Assembly: GCA_025357755.1 (NCBI GenBank) | Contig: JANXOP010000028.1 | Coordinates: forward strand, 1 to 38,272 | Direction of reading: 5' to 3' | Origin: Kofleriaceae bacterium | GTDB lineage: Bacteria; Myxococcota_A; Polyangia; Haliangiales; Haliangiaceae | Length of the DNA stretch: 38,272 nt | In this document: in pieces, positions 26,830 through 34,876 of the stretch | Position numbering within the stretch: the first letter of the stretch is position 1 | Layout of the letters: each line of letters starts with the position of its first letter | The notes under the pieces: model-generated | Told to the model about the DNA's origin: nothing | What the model saw: the letters and a program-made list of their open reading frames with translations, nothing else | Database searches by the model: none | Made by a program: the position numbers and the translations under genes

Positions 26830-26836
26830 AAGGAGG
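26830..26836 (+). promoter_or_regulatory. Strong Shine-Dalgarno for the GNAT gene
   Basis: AAGGAGG lies four bases before the ATG at 26841. It is one of the very few clear Shine-Dalgarno sequences before a first gene in this window, and it decides the start. Confidence 0.75.
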
Positions 26837-26840
26837 CGCC

Positions 26841-27362
26841 ATGAGTCGATATACGATCCGTACGCTCTCGTCAGGGGACTTCGCTGCACTCGCATCGCTC
26901 GAGACCGACGTATTCGGTGCGCTGGGAGAAGCGACGCTGTGTCCTCACTATCTTCGCCTGTGCACCGAGATCTTCAGCGAGTCCTGCTGGATCGCGCTCG
27001 ACGGTGATCGGCCCGTCGGCTACTTGCTGTCCTTCGTCAACGGTCGCGAGACCCACTGCACCACGCTCGCCGTGGTCCCCGAGTACCAGAAGACGCGCGT
27101 CGCTGTTCAGCTGATCGGCGCGTTCGTCCGCCACATCGTCGATCGCGTCGACGTGTGCTGGTTCACGGTCAAGGAGGACAATGCCGCCGCGCGCGCGGTG
27201 CACGCGATGCTCGGTGCGACCGAGGTCGGCAAGAAGCTCGACTTCTACGGTCCCGGCGACGAGCGCATCGTCTCGAAGATCGATCGTGCGACGCTCGAGC
27301 GGTTACGTCCGAAGTACGAGCGCCTCGGGTTCTTGCCGCAGCGGTTGGCGGAGGTCGCGTGA
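26841..27362 (+). CDS. GNAT family N-acyltransferase
   Basis: 173 residues. The fold is GNAT: N-terminal strand [18 protein letters not shown], a long helix, [13 protein letters not shown], the acyl-CoA-binding strand/loop [19 protein letters not shown] and the C-terminal [16 protein letters not shown] with the usual Asn/Ala-rich motif. The pyrophosphate loop is QKTRVA instead of the usual Q/RxxGxG/A, so its first Gly is Arg, which may alter the donor. The substrate is not readable. It is coupled by a GTGA overlap to a PlsC-type gene and is the first gene of the cassette 26841-29926. It could N-acylate a diamine or ornithine, as in olsB, though olsB proteins are usually longer (inference). 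Confidence 0.82.
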   Translation: MSRYTIRTLSSGDFAALASLETDVFGALGEATLCPHYLRLCTEIFSESCWIALDGDRPVGYLLSFVNGRETHCTTLAVVPEYQKTRVAVQLIGAFVRHIVDRVDVCWFTVKEDNAAARAVHAMLGATEVGKKLDFYGPGDERIVSKIDRATLERLRPKYERLGFLPQRLAEVA

Positions 27363-28144
27363 GATTGGTGCGCGTGGCTCGTCTCGCACAGACCGCGCTC
27401 GAAGCGGTCGGCATCTCACGGATGGCGCGTGACAATTCAGCGGCAGCGCGCGCGCGTCGCTTGCACTTTGCCTGCACCGATATCGCGGCGACGCACGGGC
27501 TCCAGCTCGCGATGCGCGGGCAACTGCCCCTGGGCCCCGCGATCCTCGTCGCAAATCATGTCAGCTACCTCGACGTGATCGCGATCAGCGCGGTCACGCC
27601 GTGCGCCCCGATCGCGAAGTGCCAGGTCGGGCGCTGGCCGGTGATCGGCAGTGCCGCGGTCGGGCTAGGGGCGATCCTCGTCGATCGCGATGATCCGTGG
27701 TCGCGCGTCGTCGCCTTGCGCCGTGCGTACGCGACACTTCGCGCGGGTGTCTCGATCCTCAACTTCCCGGAGGGCACGACGACCGATGGCAACCGGATGT
27801 TGCCGTTCAAGCGCGGTATTTTCGGGCTTGCCGCGCTCGCGAACGTGCCGGTCATTCCGATTGCCGTGAAGTGTGCCGAGGAGCTCGCGTGGTACGGCGA
27901 TGCATCTTTCCTGCCGCACTACCTGCGCACCACCCAGCTCGATCCGAAGATCGAGCTCGTGATCGGCCCGCCGCTGCTGCCGTCGCAGTTCGCTTCTGCC
28001 GACGAGCTCGCACTCGTCGCTCATCACCGGATCGCGCGGATGCTGCGCGATTCAGAGGAGTCTCATGCCGCAAACCTCCGCAGCCGAGTATCTGCGTCAC
28101 GGTCAAACACCGTTCTTTCGCCTGCCGATCGACGTAGCGCCTGA
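27359..28144 (+). CDS. PlsC-type 1-acylglycerol-3-phosphate O-acyltransferase family protein
   Basis: 261 residues. The acyltransferase motif HX4D is NHVSYLD (His67, Asp72), motif III is FPEGTT (136-141), and [10 protein letters not shown] follows as in PlsC/OlsA. These residues bind an acyl-ACP or acyl-CoA and a lyso-lipid acceptor at the inner membrane. The start GTG 27359 overlaps the GNAT stop by four bases. The stop at 28144 lies 80 bases inside the ureohydrolase gene, so the two overlap heavily; the last ~28 residues are probably not conserved. Its order after a GNAT matches olsB-olsA, but a general phospholipid acyltransferase is also possible. Confidence 0.85.
   Translation: MRLVRVARLAQTALEAVGISRMARDNSAAARARRLHFACTDIAATHGLQLAMRGQLPLGPAILVANHVSYLDVIAISAVTPCAPIAKCQVGRWPVIGSAAVGLGAILVDRDDPWSRVVALRRAYATLRAGVSILNFPEGTTTDGNRMLPFKRGIFGLAALANVPVIPIAVKCAEELAWYGDASFLPHYLRTTQLDPKIELVIGPPLLPSQFASADELALVAHHRIARMLRDSEESHAANLRSRVSASRSNTVLSPADRRSA
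28055..28060 (+). promoter_or_regulatory. Shine-Dalgarno for the ureohydrolase gene
   Basis: GAGGAG lies four bases before the ATG at 28065 and inside the end of the acyltransferase gene. It supports this start despite the 80-base overlap. Confidence 0.6.
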
Positions 28145-28994
28145 GACGGCAGACGCCGTCCTCCTCGGCGTGCCGCACGACGGTGGCACCACGTATCAAC
28201 CGGGTGCGCGGTTCGCGCCCTATCACGTGCGCCGGACGAGCGCGCTAGTGCAGAGTTATCACGCCGCACATCGCGTCGACGTGTTCGCGAAGCTCCATGC
28301 CGTCGATGGTGGCAACGTCGCGTTCCCTCCGTTCGATCGCGGCATGATGCGCGAGGCGATTCGCGGCCAGATCGGTACCCTCGCGGCAGCGGGCTGCGTG
28401 CCGTTCGTCATCGGTGGCGATCACTCGATCAGCGCGCCGATCCTCGCCGCCGTCGCGAACCAGCACGGCCCGCTCGCGGTGTTGCACATCGATGCGCACC
28501 TGGACACCAGCGGGTCCGAAACCTGGGGCGATGACCACCATCACGGCACGCCGATCCGTCACGCGCTCGAGCACGGCTGGATCGCGCCGGCCGCGCTCGC
28601 CTCGATCGGCATTCGTGGCGCGTTCGGTGGGGCGGCCGACACCGATCTCGTACGCCAGCACGACGCGTTGGTGGCGAGCCCCGACATGGTGGGCACCCGC
28701 GGTGTCGGGCGCATCGTCACGGAGCTGCGCGAGCGATTCGCGGAGCTCCCGCTCTACGTCACGATCGATGTCGACGGCCTCGATCCCGCGTACGCACCAG
28801 GGACGGGCACGCCGGTGCCGGGTGGGCTGACCACACGCGAAGTACTCGGCATCTTGCGTGGCCTCGCAGGCATGAACCTTGTCGGCATGGATGTCGTCGA
28901 GATCTCGCCAGCACTCGATCACGCCGATCTGACCTGTCATCTCGGAGCGCATCTATTGTTCGAAGGGCTCGCGCTGCTCGCGCTGCGCACGTGA
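28065..28994 (+). CDS. Arginase/agmatinase family ureohydrolase
   Basis: 309 residues, the normal length. All manganese ligands are present: His120 (GGDHS), Asp143/His145/Asp147 (DAHLD) and Asp235/Asp237 (IDVDGLDP), with the end motif APGTGTPVPGGL. The enzyme should hydrolyse a guanidino compound to urea plus an amine. The sequence ([35 protein letters not shown]) looks like the agmatinase/guanidinobutyrase side rather than arginase, so putrescine or GABA would be the product, but substrate choice is not certain. The last base pairs (GTGA) overlap the deacylase gene. It sits third in a cassette with two acyltransferases, which points away from plain arginine catabolism. Confidence 0.9.
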   Translation: MPQTSAAEYLRHGQTPFFRLPIDVAPETADAVLLGVPHDGGTTYQPGARFAPYHVRRTSALVQSYHAAHRVDVFAKLHAVDGGNVAFPPFDRGMMREAIRGQIGTLAAAGCVPFVIGGDHSISAPILAAVANQHGPLAVLHIDAHLDTSGSETWGDDHHHGTPIRHALEHGWIAPAALASIGIRGAFGGAADTDLVRQHDALVASPDMVGTRGVGRIVTELRERFAELPLYVTIDVDGLDPAYAPGTGTPVPGGLTTREVLGILRGLAGMNLVGMDVVEISPALDHADLTCHLGAHLLFEGLALLALRT

Positions 28995-29926
28995 GCCATG
29001 CTCGCCTCGCCCTGATCGAACAACTCGCGACGATCGCCACCGAGCGCGAGGCGCGCGTCGAGGTCCTCGTGAAGGTCGACCATCTGCCGATCCACGCCTT
29101 TCATTTCGGGACCTCGGATCTCGCGACACCGCTCTTGCTCGTGGTTGGTGGCGTACACGGCCTCGAGCGCGTGGGCACCGATGTCGCGATCGCGTATCTC
29201 GCGACGCTGATCACGCGCCTCGCCTGGGACGAGCTCCTCCGCGACGCGTTGACCCGGTGCCGGATCATCGTCGTGCCGCTGCTCAATCCGGTCGGGATGA
29301 TGCGTGGCTGGCGCGCGAACGGCAACGGCATCGATCTCATGCGCAACGCCCCGGCGCCCGAGCAACCGGCGACCTTCTTCGTCGGTGGCCAGCGCTGGTC
29401 GCCGAAGCTGCCCTGGTTCATGGGGCTGGAGGGGGCGGCCATGGAACCCGAGGCGAGGGCGCTCGTCTCCCTCGTCGAGAAGGTCGCGTTCGGCTCGCCA
29501 TGCGCGATCGCTATCGATCTGCACTCGGGCTTCGGCGTGATCGATCGCGTGTGGTTCCCGTACGCGCGCTCACTCGATCCTCCACCCGATCTCGCGAGGA
29601 TCCTGCGGCTTGGCACGCTGATCGACACCACGCTGCCGCACCACGGCTACCGCTTCGAGCAGACGGCTCGGGTCTACACGATTCGCGGCGACCTCTGGGA
29701 CCACCTCTACGATCGGCGCCGCGCCATGGGCGAGGGCGCTCTCCTGCCGCTCACCCTCGAGATGGGATCGTGGGCGTGGGTGCGCAAGAATCCGTGGCAG
29801 GGTCTCTCGACGCTCGGTCGGTTCAACCCGGTCAAGCCGCATCGGCTGGCGCGTACGCAGCGCCGCCACATCCCGTTGCTCGAGCTGCTATTCCACGCGG
29901 CGGCGTCGCATCGCACGTGGCTTTAG
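28991..29926 (+). CDS. M14 family zinc deacylase (succinylglutamate desuccinylase/aspartoacylase-like)
   Basis: 311 residues. Zinc ligands His56 and Glu59 (GGVHGLERVG) and His178 (DLHSGFG), the substrate-side NGIDLMRN (as NxxDxNRN in M14) and the catalytic Glu257 (LTLEMGSW) are all present. The family removes C-terminal amino acids or N-acyl groups (AstE/aspartoacylase, or a carboxypeptidase). No signal peptide, so it is cytoplasmic, which favours deacylation of a small molecule over peptide digestion. GTG 28991 overlaps the previous stop. It is the last gene of the cassette and its final 39 bases overlap the convergent tetR-family gene. Confidence 0.87.
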   Translation: MSHARLALIEQLATIATEREARVEVLVKVDHLPIHAFHFGTSDLATPLLLVVGGVHGLERVGTDVAIAYLATLITRLAWDELLRDALTRCRIIVVPLLNPVGMMRGWRANGNGIDLMRNAPAPEQPATFFVGGQRWSPKLPWFMGLEGAAMEPEARALVSLVEKVAFGSPCAIAIDLHSGFGVIDRVWFPYARSLDPPPDLARILRLGTLIDTTLPHHGYRFEQTARVYTIRGDLWDHLYDRRRAMGEGALLPLTLEMGSWAWVRKNPWQGLSTLGRFNPVKPHRLARTQRRHIPLLELLFHAAASHRTWL

Positions 29927-30526
29927 CGCCGTCGCTTTCGGCGGCATCACGCGCAGGCCATCGAGCAAGATACCGAGGAGGCGATCGACCGCACTCGGAT
30001 CTTTGGTCTGCTCGGCGATCCACGCAGCGGAGTGCGCCGTGAGGATGACCTCGCGAACCTCGGCATCGGGCCGGATGTCGCCGGAGGCCTGTGCACGTTC
30101 GAGCAAGGCCGCACCGGCGTTCGAGATCACGTCGCACGTCGCACACAGCTCGGTGCCGTTCTCCTTGACGTAGCTCGCTGCAACCGCCGAGATCAGGCCG
30201 CGATACGCGGTGACGTGATTGACGAGCTCGCGCAGCCAGATCGAGAGTGCCTCCGCGGGCTTGGTCGAGGTCAGGAGCTCGGCGCTGCGCGCCACGATCG
30301 TGTTGTTACCCTCGAGGAGCACGCGCGCGATCAGATCATCGCGCGTCGGGAAGTTGCGATAGAGCGTCGCGATACCGACGCCGGCGCGTGCCGCGATCGC
30401 TTCGAGCGAAGCATCGGCGCCGTGCAGGTTGAACTCCGCATCTGCGGCTGCGATCAACAGCTCGAGGTTGCGCTGCGCATCGGCGCGAAGCGGCTTCGGA
30501 GTGGACGGGGTGGCGATCGCGGTCAT
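29888..30526 (-). CDS. TetR family transcriptional repressor
   Basis: 212 residues. The helix-turn-helix lies at about residues 33-55 (SLEAIAARAGVGIATLYRNFPTRDDL), typical of TetR; the C-terminal part is the helical ligand-binding domain. The ATG at 30526 is in the right place; the frame is open for another 60 residues upstream across the operator, but those are not TetR-like. It is divergent from the RND pump genes, with a strong dyad between them, so it almost surely represses them and possibly itself. A TATTCT box lies 17 bases before its ATG. The inducer is unknown. Two Cys (CATCDV) are not usual for the family and could sense oxidation (speculative). Confidence 0.92.
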   Translation of the reverse strand: MTAIATPSTPKPLRADAQRNLELLIAAADAEFNLHGADASLEAIAARAGVGIATLYRNFPTRDDLIARVLLEGNNTIVARSAELLTSTKPAEALSIWLRELVNHVTAYRGLISAVAASYVKENGTELCATCDVISNAGAALLERAQASGDIRPDAEVREVILTAHSAAWIAEQTKDPSAVDRLLGILLDGLRVMPPKATALKPRAMRRRRVE

Positions 30527-30552
30527 GACGGGATCCGAAATCAAGAATACCT

Positions 30553-30589
30553 CGCTTGCCAAACGGAGGCGGCCTCCGTATATCAAGCG
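30553..30589. promoter_or_regulatory. TetR operator: 37-bp nested dyad
   Basis: ACGGAGGC-G-GCCTCCGT (30563-30579) is a perfect palindrome. An outer pair, CGCTTG (30553-30558) and CAAGCG (30584-30589), is centred on the same base, 30571. The inner palindrome fills the spacer between the -35 and -10 boxes of the RND promoter, so bound repressor would block RNA polymerase. The link to the TetR gene is inferred from position. Confidence 0.8.
30556..30584 (+). promoter_or_regulatory. Promoter of the RND efflux genes
   Basis: TTGCCA (30556-30561, five of six matches) and TATATC (30579-30584) are 17 bases apart, with the operator dyad in the spacer. The predicted start of transcription lies within a few bases of the ATG at 30594, so the message is leaderless or nearly so; the GGAGG just before the ATG is too close to work as a ribosome-binding site. 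Confidence 0.7.
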
Positions 30590-30593
30590 GAGG

Positions 30594-31712
30594 ATGACTC
30601 CATTTGTAGCACGGCTGGTTGGCTTGTCCCTCGCGGTTGCAGCTTGCGGCACGAGCGCCTCGGCGCCCCTCGGCCAGGGGCCGCCTCCGCCGGCGGTCGG
30701 GATCACGGTCGCGGCGCTCCACGAGATCCATCCGACCGAGGAGCTCTCGGGTCGCGTCGAAGCGATCCATCACGTCGAGATCAAGCCCCGGGTCTCGGGC
30801 TATGTCACCGCGGTTCGCTATCACGAAGGTGCAGAGGTCGCGGCGGGCACCGTGTTGTTCACGATCGATGCGCGCCCGTACCTGGCCACGCTCGCGCGCG
30901 CGACCGCCGAGCTCGCGCGCGCCCGTGCCCGCGTCGAGCTGTCGCGGACCGAGGCGGCGCGCGGCGAGAAGCTGCTCGCGGTCAACGCGATCCCGAAAGC
31001 CGAGCGCGACACGCTGGTCGCGACGACCGCGCAAGCCGAAGCCGAGGTCCAGGCGGCGCGAGCAGGGGTCGAGCTCGCTCGCCTCGATGTCGAGTTCACC
31101 TCGGTCCGCGCACCGCTCGCCGGACGCACCGGCCGGGCCGCGGTCTCGGTCGGCGACTACGTCACCGCGGGCGGCGCGGCCGTGTCGCTCACGAGTGTCG
31201 TCTCGATCGATCCGATCTACGTCTACTTCACGGGCGACGAACAGACGTATCTGCGGTTCGCCTCGAAGTCCGAACACTCGGCGGTCACGGTCGGGCTCTC
31301 CGACGAGGACGGCTACCCGCACACGGGCACGGTCGACTTCGTCGACAACCAGGTCAATGCGGCGACCGGCACGATCCTCGTACGCGCGGTCGTGGCGAAC
31401 CCCGACAAGAAGCTCGCTCCCGGCCTGTTCGCACGGGTGCGATTGCCCGAGGGCAATGCGGTCCAGGCCGTGCTGATCGATGACAAGGCGATCCTCACCG
31501 ATCAGGATCGCAAGTACGTCTACCTTCTCGGCGCGGGCGACACTGTCGAGCGGCGCGACATCAAGCTCGGCCGGATCACCGAGGGTCTGCGCGTGATCGC
31601 CGAGGGCGTGAAGCCCGGTGATCGCGTGATCATCAATGGGATCCAGAAGGTCTTTCCCGGCAGCAAGGCGACCCCCGCGGCGGCCCCCGTCAAGGCGGCG
31701 GTGCTGCCGTGA
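30594..31712 (+). CDS. RND efflux periplasmic adaptor (AcrA/MexA-like lipoprotein)
   Basis: 372 residues. A lipoprotein signal with lipobox VAAC (Cys18) is followed by the beta-barrel/lipoyl/hairpin order of the adaptors: GRVEAIHHVEIKPRVSGYV, the coiled-coil hairpin (about residues 95-160, ATAELARARARVELSRTEAA), FTSVRAPLAGRTGR and the C-terminal membrane-proximal domain (LITEGLRVIAEG-type, KPGDRVIINGIQKV). It links the inner-membrane pump to an outer-membrane channel. The ATG at 30594 fits the signal peptide. Its stop overlaps the pump start (GTGA). No TolC-like gene is in the operon, so the channel must come from elsewhere. Confidence 0.93.
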   Translation: MTPFVARLVGLSLAVAACGTSASAPLGQGPPPPAVGITVAALHEIHPTEELSGRVEAIHHVEIKPRVSGYVTAVRYHEGAEVAAGTVLFTIDARPYLATLARATAELARARARVELSRTEAARGEKLLAVNAIPKAERDTLVATTAQAEAEVQAARAGVELARLDVEFTSVRAPLAGRTGRAAVSVGDYVTAGGAAVSLTSVVSIDPIYVYFTGDEQTYLRFASKSEHSAVTVGLSDEDGYPHTGTVDFVDNQVNAATGTILVRAVVANPDKKLAPGLFARVRLPEGNAVQAVLIDDKAILTDQDRKYVYLLGAGDTVERRDIKLGRITEGLRVIAEGVKPGDRVIINGIQKVFPGSKATPAAAPVKAAVLP

Positions 31713-34700
31713 ACGTCTCCAGGTTCTTCGTCGACCGCCCGATCTTCGCGGCGGTGCTCTCCATCATCATCTTCACCGCCGGCCTGATCGCGATCCCGCT
31801 GTTGCCGGTCAGCGAGTATCCGGAGGTCGTGCCTCCACAGGTGCAGGTCCGCGCGTTCTATCCGGGTGCGAATCCGAAGGTGCTCGCCGAGACCGTCGCC
31901 GCGCCGCTCGAGCAAGCGATCAATGGCGTCGAGCACATGATGTACATGAAGTCGGTCGCCTCGAGCGACGGCACGATGACGCTGTCCGTGACGTTCCGCC
32001 CGGGGACGAATCCCGACGACGCGCAGGTCCAGGTCCAGAACCGGGTCTCGCAAGCGCTCGCGCGCTTGCCCGAGGATGTCCGGCGCCAGGGCGTGGTGAC
32101 GCAGAAGCAATCCTCGAACATCACGATGGTGGTGCACCTGCTCTCCAAGGACAACCGCTACGACTCGGTCTACCTCCGCAACTACGCCGCGCTGCACGTG
32201 ATCGACGAGCTGCATCGGATCCCGGGCGTCGGCGACGCGCAGGCGTTCGGCGGCGGCGATTACGCGATGCGCGTGTGGCTCGATCCGAACAAGGTCGCCG
32301 CACGCAACCTCACCGCTGGCGAGGTGCTGCGCGCGATCCGCGATCAGAACGTGCAGGTCTCGGCCGGTCAGCTCGGCGCGCCACCGACCGCGCATGCCGC
32401 GGATTTTCTGCTCTCGATCAATGCTCCAGGTCGACTCGTCACCGAGGACGAATTCGCACAGATCGTGATCCGGGTCGGCGAGCACGGCGAGCTCACGCGG
32501 CTCTCCGATGTCGCGCGGCTCGAGCTCGGCGCGGGCTCGTACTCGCTGCGCTCGTTGCTCGATAACCAGACCGCCGTCGGCATCGGTATCTTCCAGGCAC
32601 CCGGTTCGAACGTCGTCGAGCTGTCGCATCAGATCCGCGCCCGGATGGCCGAGCTCGCGGGCGTATTCCCACAGGGCCTGACCTGGGAGGTCGCCTACGA
32701 CCCGACCGTGTTCGTCGAGGAATCGATCAAGTCGGTGGTCGAGACGTTGCTCGAGGCGGCGCTGCTCGTGGTGATCGTCGTGATCCTGTTCCTGCAGACC
32801 TGGCGGGCGTCGGTGATCCCGCTGCTCGCCGTGCCCGTCTCGATCGTCGGGACGTTCGCCGTGCTGCTCGCGCTCGGTTTTACGGTCAATACGTTGACGT
32901 TGTTCGGCATGGTGCTCGCGATCGGCATCGTCGTCGATGACGCGATCGTGGTGGTCGAGAACGTCGAGCGCAACATCGAGGCTGGCCTCACACCGAAGAT
33001 GGCCGCGCATCAAGCGATGCGCGAAGTCTCGGGTCCGATCATCGCGGTCGCGCTCGTCTTGTGCGCGGTGTTCGTGCCGATGACCTTCATGCAGGGCCTC
33101 ACCGGTCAGTTCTTCCGCCAGTTCGCGGCAACGATCGCGATCTCGACCGTGATCTCGGCGATCAACTCGCTGACCCTGTCGCCCGCGCTCGCGGCGCTGC
33201 TCTTGAAGCCGCACGGTACCGCGCACGATCCGCTGACCCGCGTGCTCGATTTTCTGTTCGGTTGGTTCTTTCGCTGGTTCGATCGCGGCTTTCGCCGCGG
33301 TGGTAAGGGCTATGCCCGGGTCGTCGGTGCGAGCGTGCGACATCGCAAGCCGGCGTACGCCATCTACGCGATCACGATCGTGCTCGCGGTGTTCATGTTC
33401 ACCAAGGTACCGGGGGGCTTCGTGCCGACCCAGGACAAGATGTACCTCGTCGGCATCGTCAGCTTGCCGGCCGGTGCCTCGCTCGATCGCACCGAGGCGG
33501 TCACGCGCGAGGTCTCCAAGCGCGCGCTCGCGACCGAGGGTGTGGTCCACACGATCGCGTTCCCCGGCCTCAATGGCGTGCACTTCACGAATACTCCGAG
33601 CTCCGCGATCATCTTCATCACGCTCTCGAACGCGGATGATCGCAAGCACACCGCGGCGCAGATCGCGGCCGAGCTCAATGGCAAGTTCAGCGGCGTCAAC
33701 GAAGGCTTCGCATTCGCGATCATGCCGCCGCCGGTGCTCGGCCTCGGCACGGGTGCGGGGTTCTCGCTGTTCGTCGAGGATCGCGCGGATCACGGCGATA
33801 CCGAGCTCGCCGCTGTGATCGGCGCGCTGCAGGGTTCGGTGATGAAGACGCCGGGCATGTTCCCGCCGTTCTCGACGTACCAGCCGAACGTGCCCCAGCT
33901 CGATCTCGCGATCGATCGCACGAAGGCGAAGATGCAGGGCATCGCGCTCTCCGATCTGTTCGAGACGCTGCAGGTCTATCTCGGCTCCGCGTACATCAAC
34001 GACTTTTCCCGATTCGGTCGCACTTATCAGGTGATCGCGCAGGCCGATGCTCCGTTCCGCGATCACGCCGAGCAGATCGGCGAGCTGCGGACGCGCAACA
34101 GCGCTGGCGATCTCGTGCCGATCGGCAGCGTCGTCGAGGTCAAGCACACGTTCGGCCCCGATCCCGTCGTGCGCTACAACGGCTTTCCGGCGGCCGACCT
34201 CGTAGGTCAGGCCGATCCGTCGAAGATGTCCTCGGAGGAGGCGATCGCCTCGATCCAGAAGTCCGCACCGGGCCTCTTGCCGCCGGGCTTCACCTACGAG
34301 TGGACCGACCTGAGCTTCCAGCAGGTCAGCGAGGGCCGCGCGAACTTCATCGTGTTCCCACTCGCGATCCTGCTCGTCTTCCTCGTGCTCGCTGCGCTGT
34401 ACGAGAGCTGGGTGCTGCCTCTCGCGATCCTCTTGATCGTGCCGCTGTGCGTCCTCGCGGCGATGGTTGGCGTGCACGCGACGGGTGGTGACCGCAACGT
34501 GTTCGTCCAGATCGGGCTCGTGGTGCTGATGGGGCTCGCGACAAAGAATGCGATCCTGATCGTGGAGTTCGCGCGCGAGCTCGAACACCAAGGGCGCACC
34601 GTAATCGAGGCAGCGATCGAAGCGTGTCGGCTGCGCCTCCGGCCGATCGTGATGACGTCGTTCGCCTTCATCGCGGGCGTCGTGCCGCTCATGCTCTCGC

Positions 34701-34876
34701 ACGGTCCGGGCGCCGAGATCCGCCGCGCGATGGGTGTGACCGTGTTCTCCGGCATGATCGGCGTGACGATCTTCGGCCTCGTGTTGACGCCGGTGTTCTA
34801 CGTCGCCCTACGCACGCTGACCAAGCGCGTGGCGCCGGCGCCCCCGGCAGAGGCCGTACAACACGGCGCACCCTAG
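31709..34876 (+). CDS. RND efflux transporter, HAE-1 family (AcrB/MexB-like)
   Basis: 1055 residues, normal. MNVSRFFVDRPIFAAVLSI is the family N-terminus. The proton relay is complete: Asp410-Asp411 (GIVVDDAIVVVENVERN) in membrane helix 4 and Lys946 (LATKNAILIVEFARE) in helix 10. The two large periplasmic loops and FPPSVIGGTAV-like end regions, such as GAEIRRAMGVTVFSGMIG, fit HAE-1 multidrug pumps rather than heavy-metal ones. It exports drugs or amphiphiles from membrane and periplasm using the proton gradient. The GTG at 31709 overlaps the adaptor stop. Its 3' end overlaps the convergent metallopeptidase gene by 69 bases, the longest such overlap here. Confidence 0.96.
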   Translation: MNVSRFFVDRPIFAAVLSIIIFTAGLIAIPLLPVSEYPEVVPPQVQVRAFYPGANPKVLAETVAAPLEQAINGVEHMMYMKSVASSDGTMTLSVTFRPGTNPDDAQVQVQNRVSQALARLPEDVRRQGVVTQKQSSNITMVVHLLSKDNRYDSVYLRNYAALHVIDELHRIPGVGDAQAFGGGDYAMRVWLDPNKVAARNLTAGEVLRAIRDQNVQVSAGQLGAPPTAHAADFLLSINAPGRLVTEDEFAQIVIRVGEHGELTRLSDVARLELGAGSYSLRSLLDNQTAVGIGIFQAPGSNVVELSHQIRARMAELAGVFPQGLTWEVAYDPTVFVEESIKSVVETLLEAALLVVIVVILFLQTWRASVIPLLAVPVSIVGTFAVLLALGFTVNTLTLFGMVLAIGIVVDDAIVVVENVERNIEAGLTPKMAAHQAMREVSGPIIAVALVLCAVFVPMTFMQGLTGQFFRQFAATIAISTVISAINSLTLSPALAALLLKPHGTAHDPLTRVLDFLFGWFFRWFDRGFRRGGKGYARVVGASVRHRKPAYAIYAITIVLAVFMFTKVPGGFVPTQDKMYLVGIVSLPAGASLDRTEAVTREVSKRALATEGVVHTIAFPGLNGVHFTNTPSSAIIFITLSNADDRKHTAAQIAAELNGKFSGVNEGFAFAIMPPPVLGLGTGAGFSLFVEDRADHGDTELAAVIGALQGSVMKTPGMFPPFSTYQPNVPQLDLAIDRTKAKMQGIALSDLFETLQVYLGSAYINDFSRFGRTYQVIAQADAPFRDHAEQIGELRTRNSAGDLVPIGSVVEVKHTFGPDPVVRYNGFPAADLVGQADPSKMSSEEAIASIQKSAPGLLPPGFTYEWTDLSFQQVSEGRANFIVFPLAILLVFLVLAALYESWVLPLAILLIVPLCVLAAMVGVHATGGDRNVFVQIGLVVLMGLATKNAILIVEFARELEHQGRTVIEAAIEACRLRLRPIVMTSFAFIAGVVPLMLSHGPGAEIRRAMGVTVFSGMIGVTIFGLVLTPVFYVALRTLTKRVAPAPPAEAVQHGAP

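Noticed and set aside
31520..34702. Open frame of about 1060 codons on the minus strand, opposite the RND pump gene
   Set aside because: His/Arg/Asp-rich, no fold or family; the pump on the plus strand is full length with all key residues.
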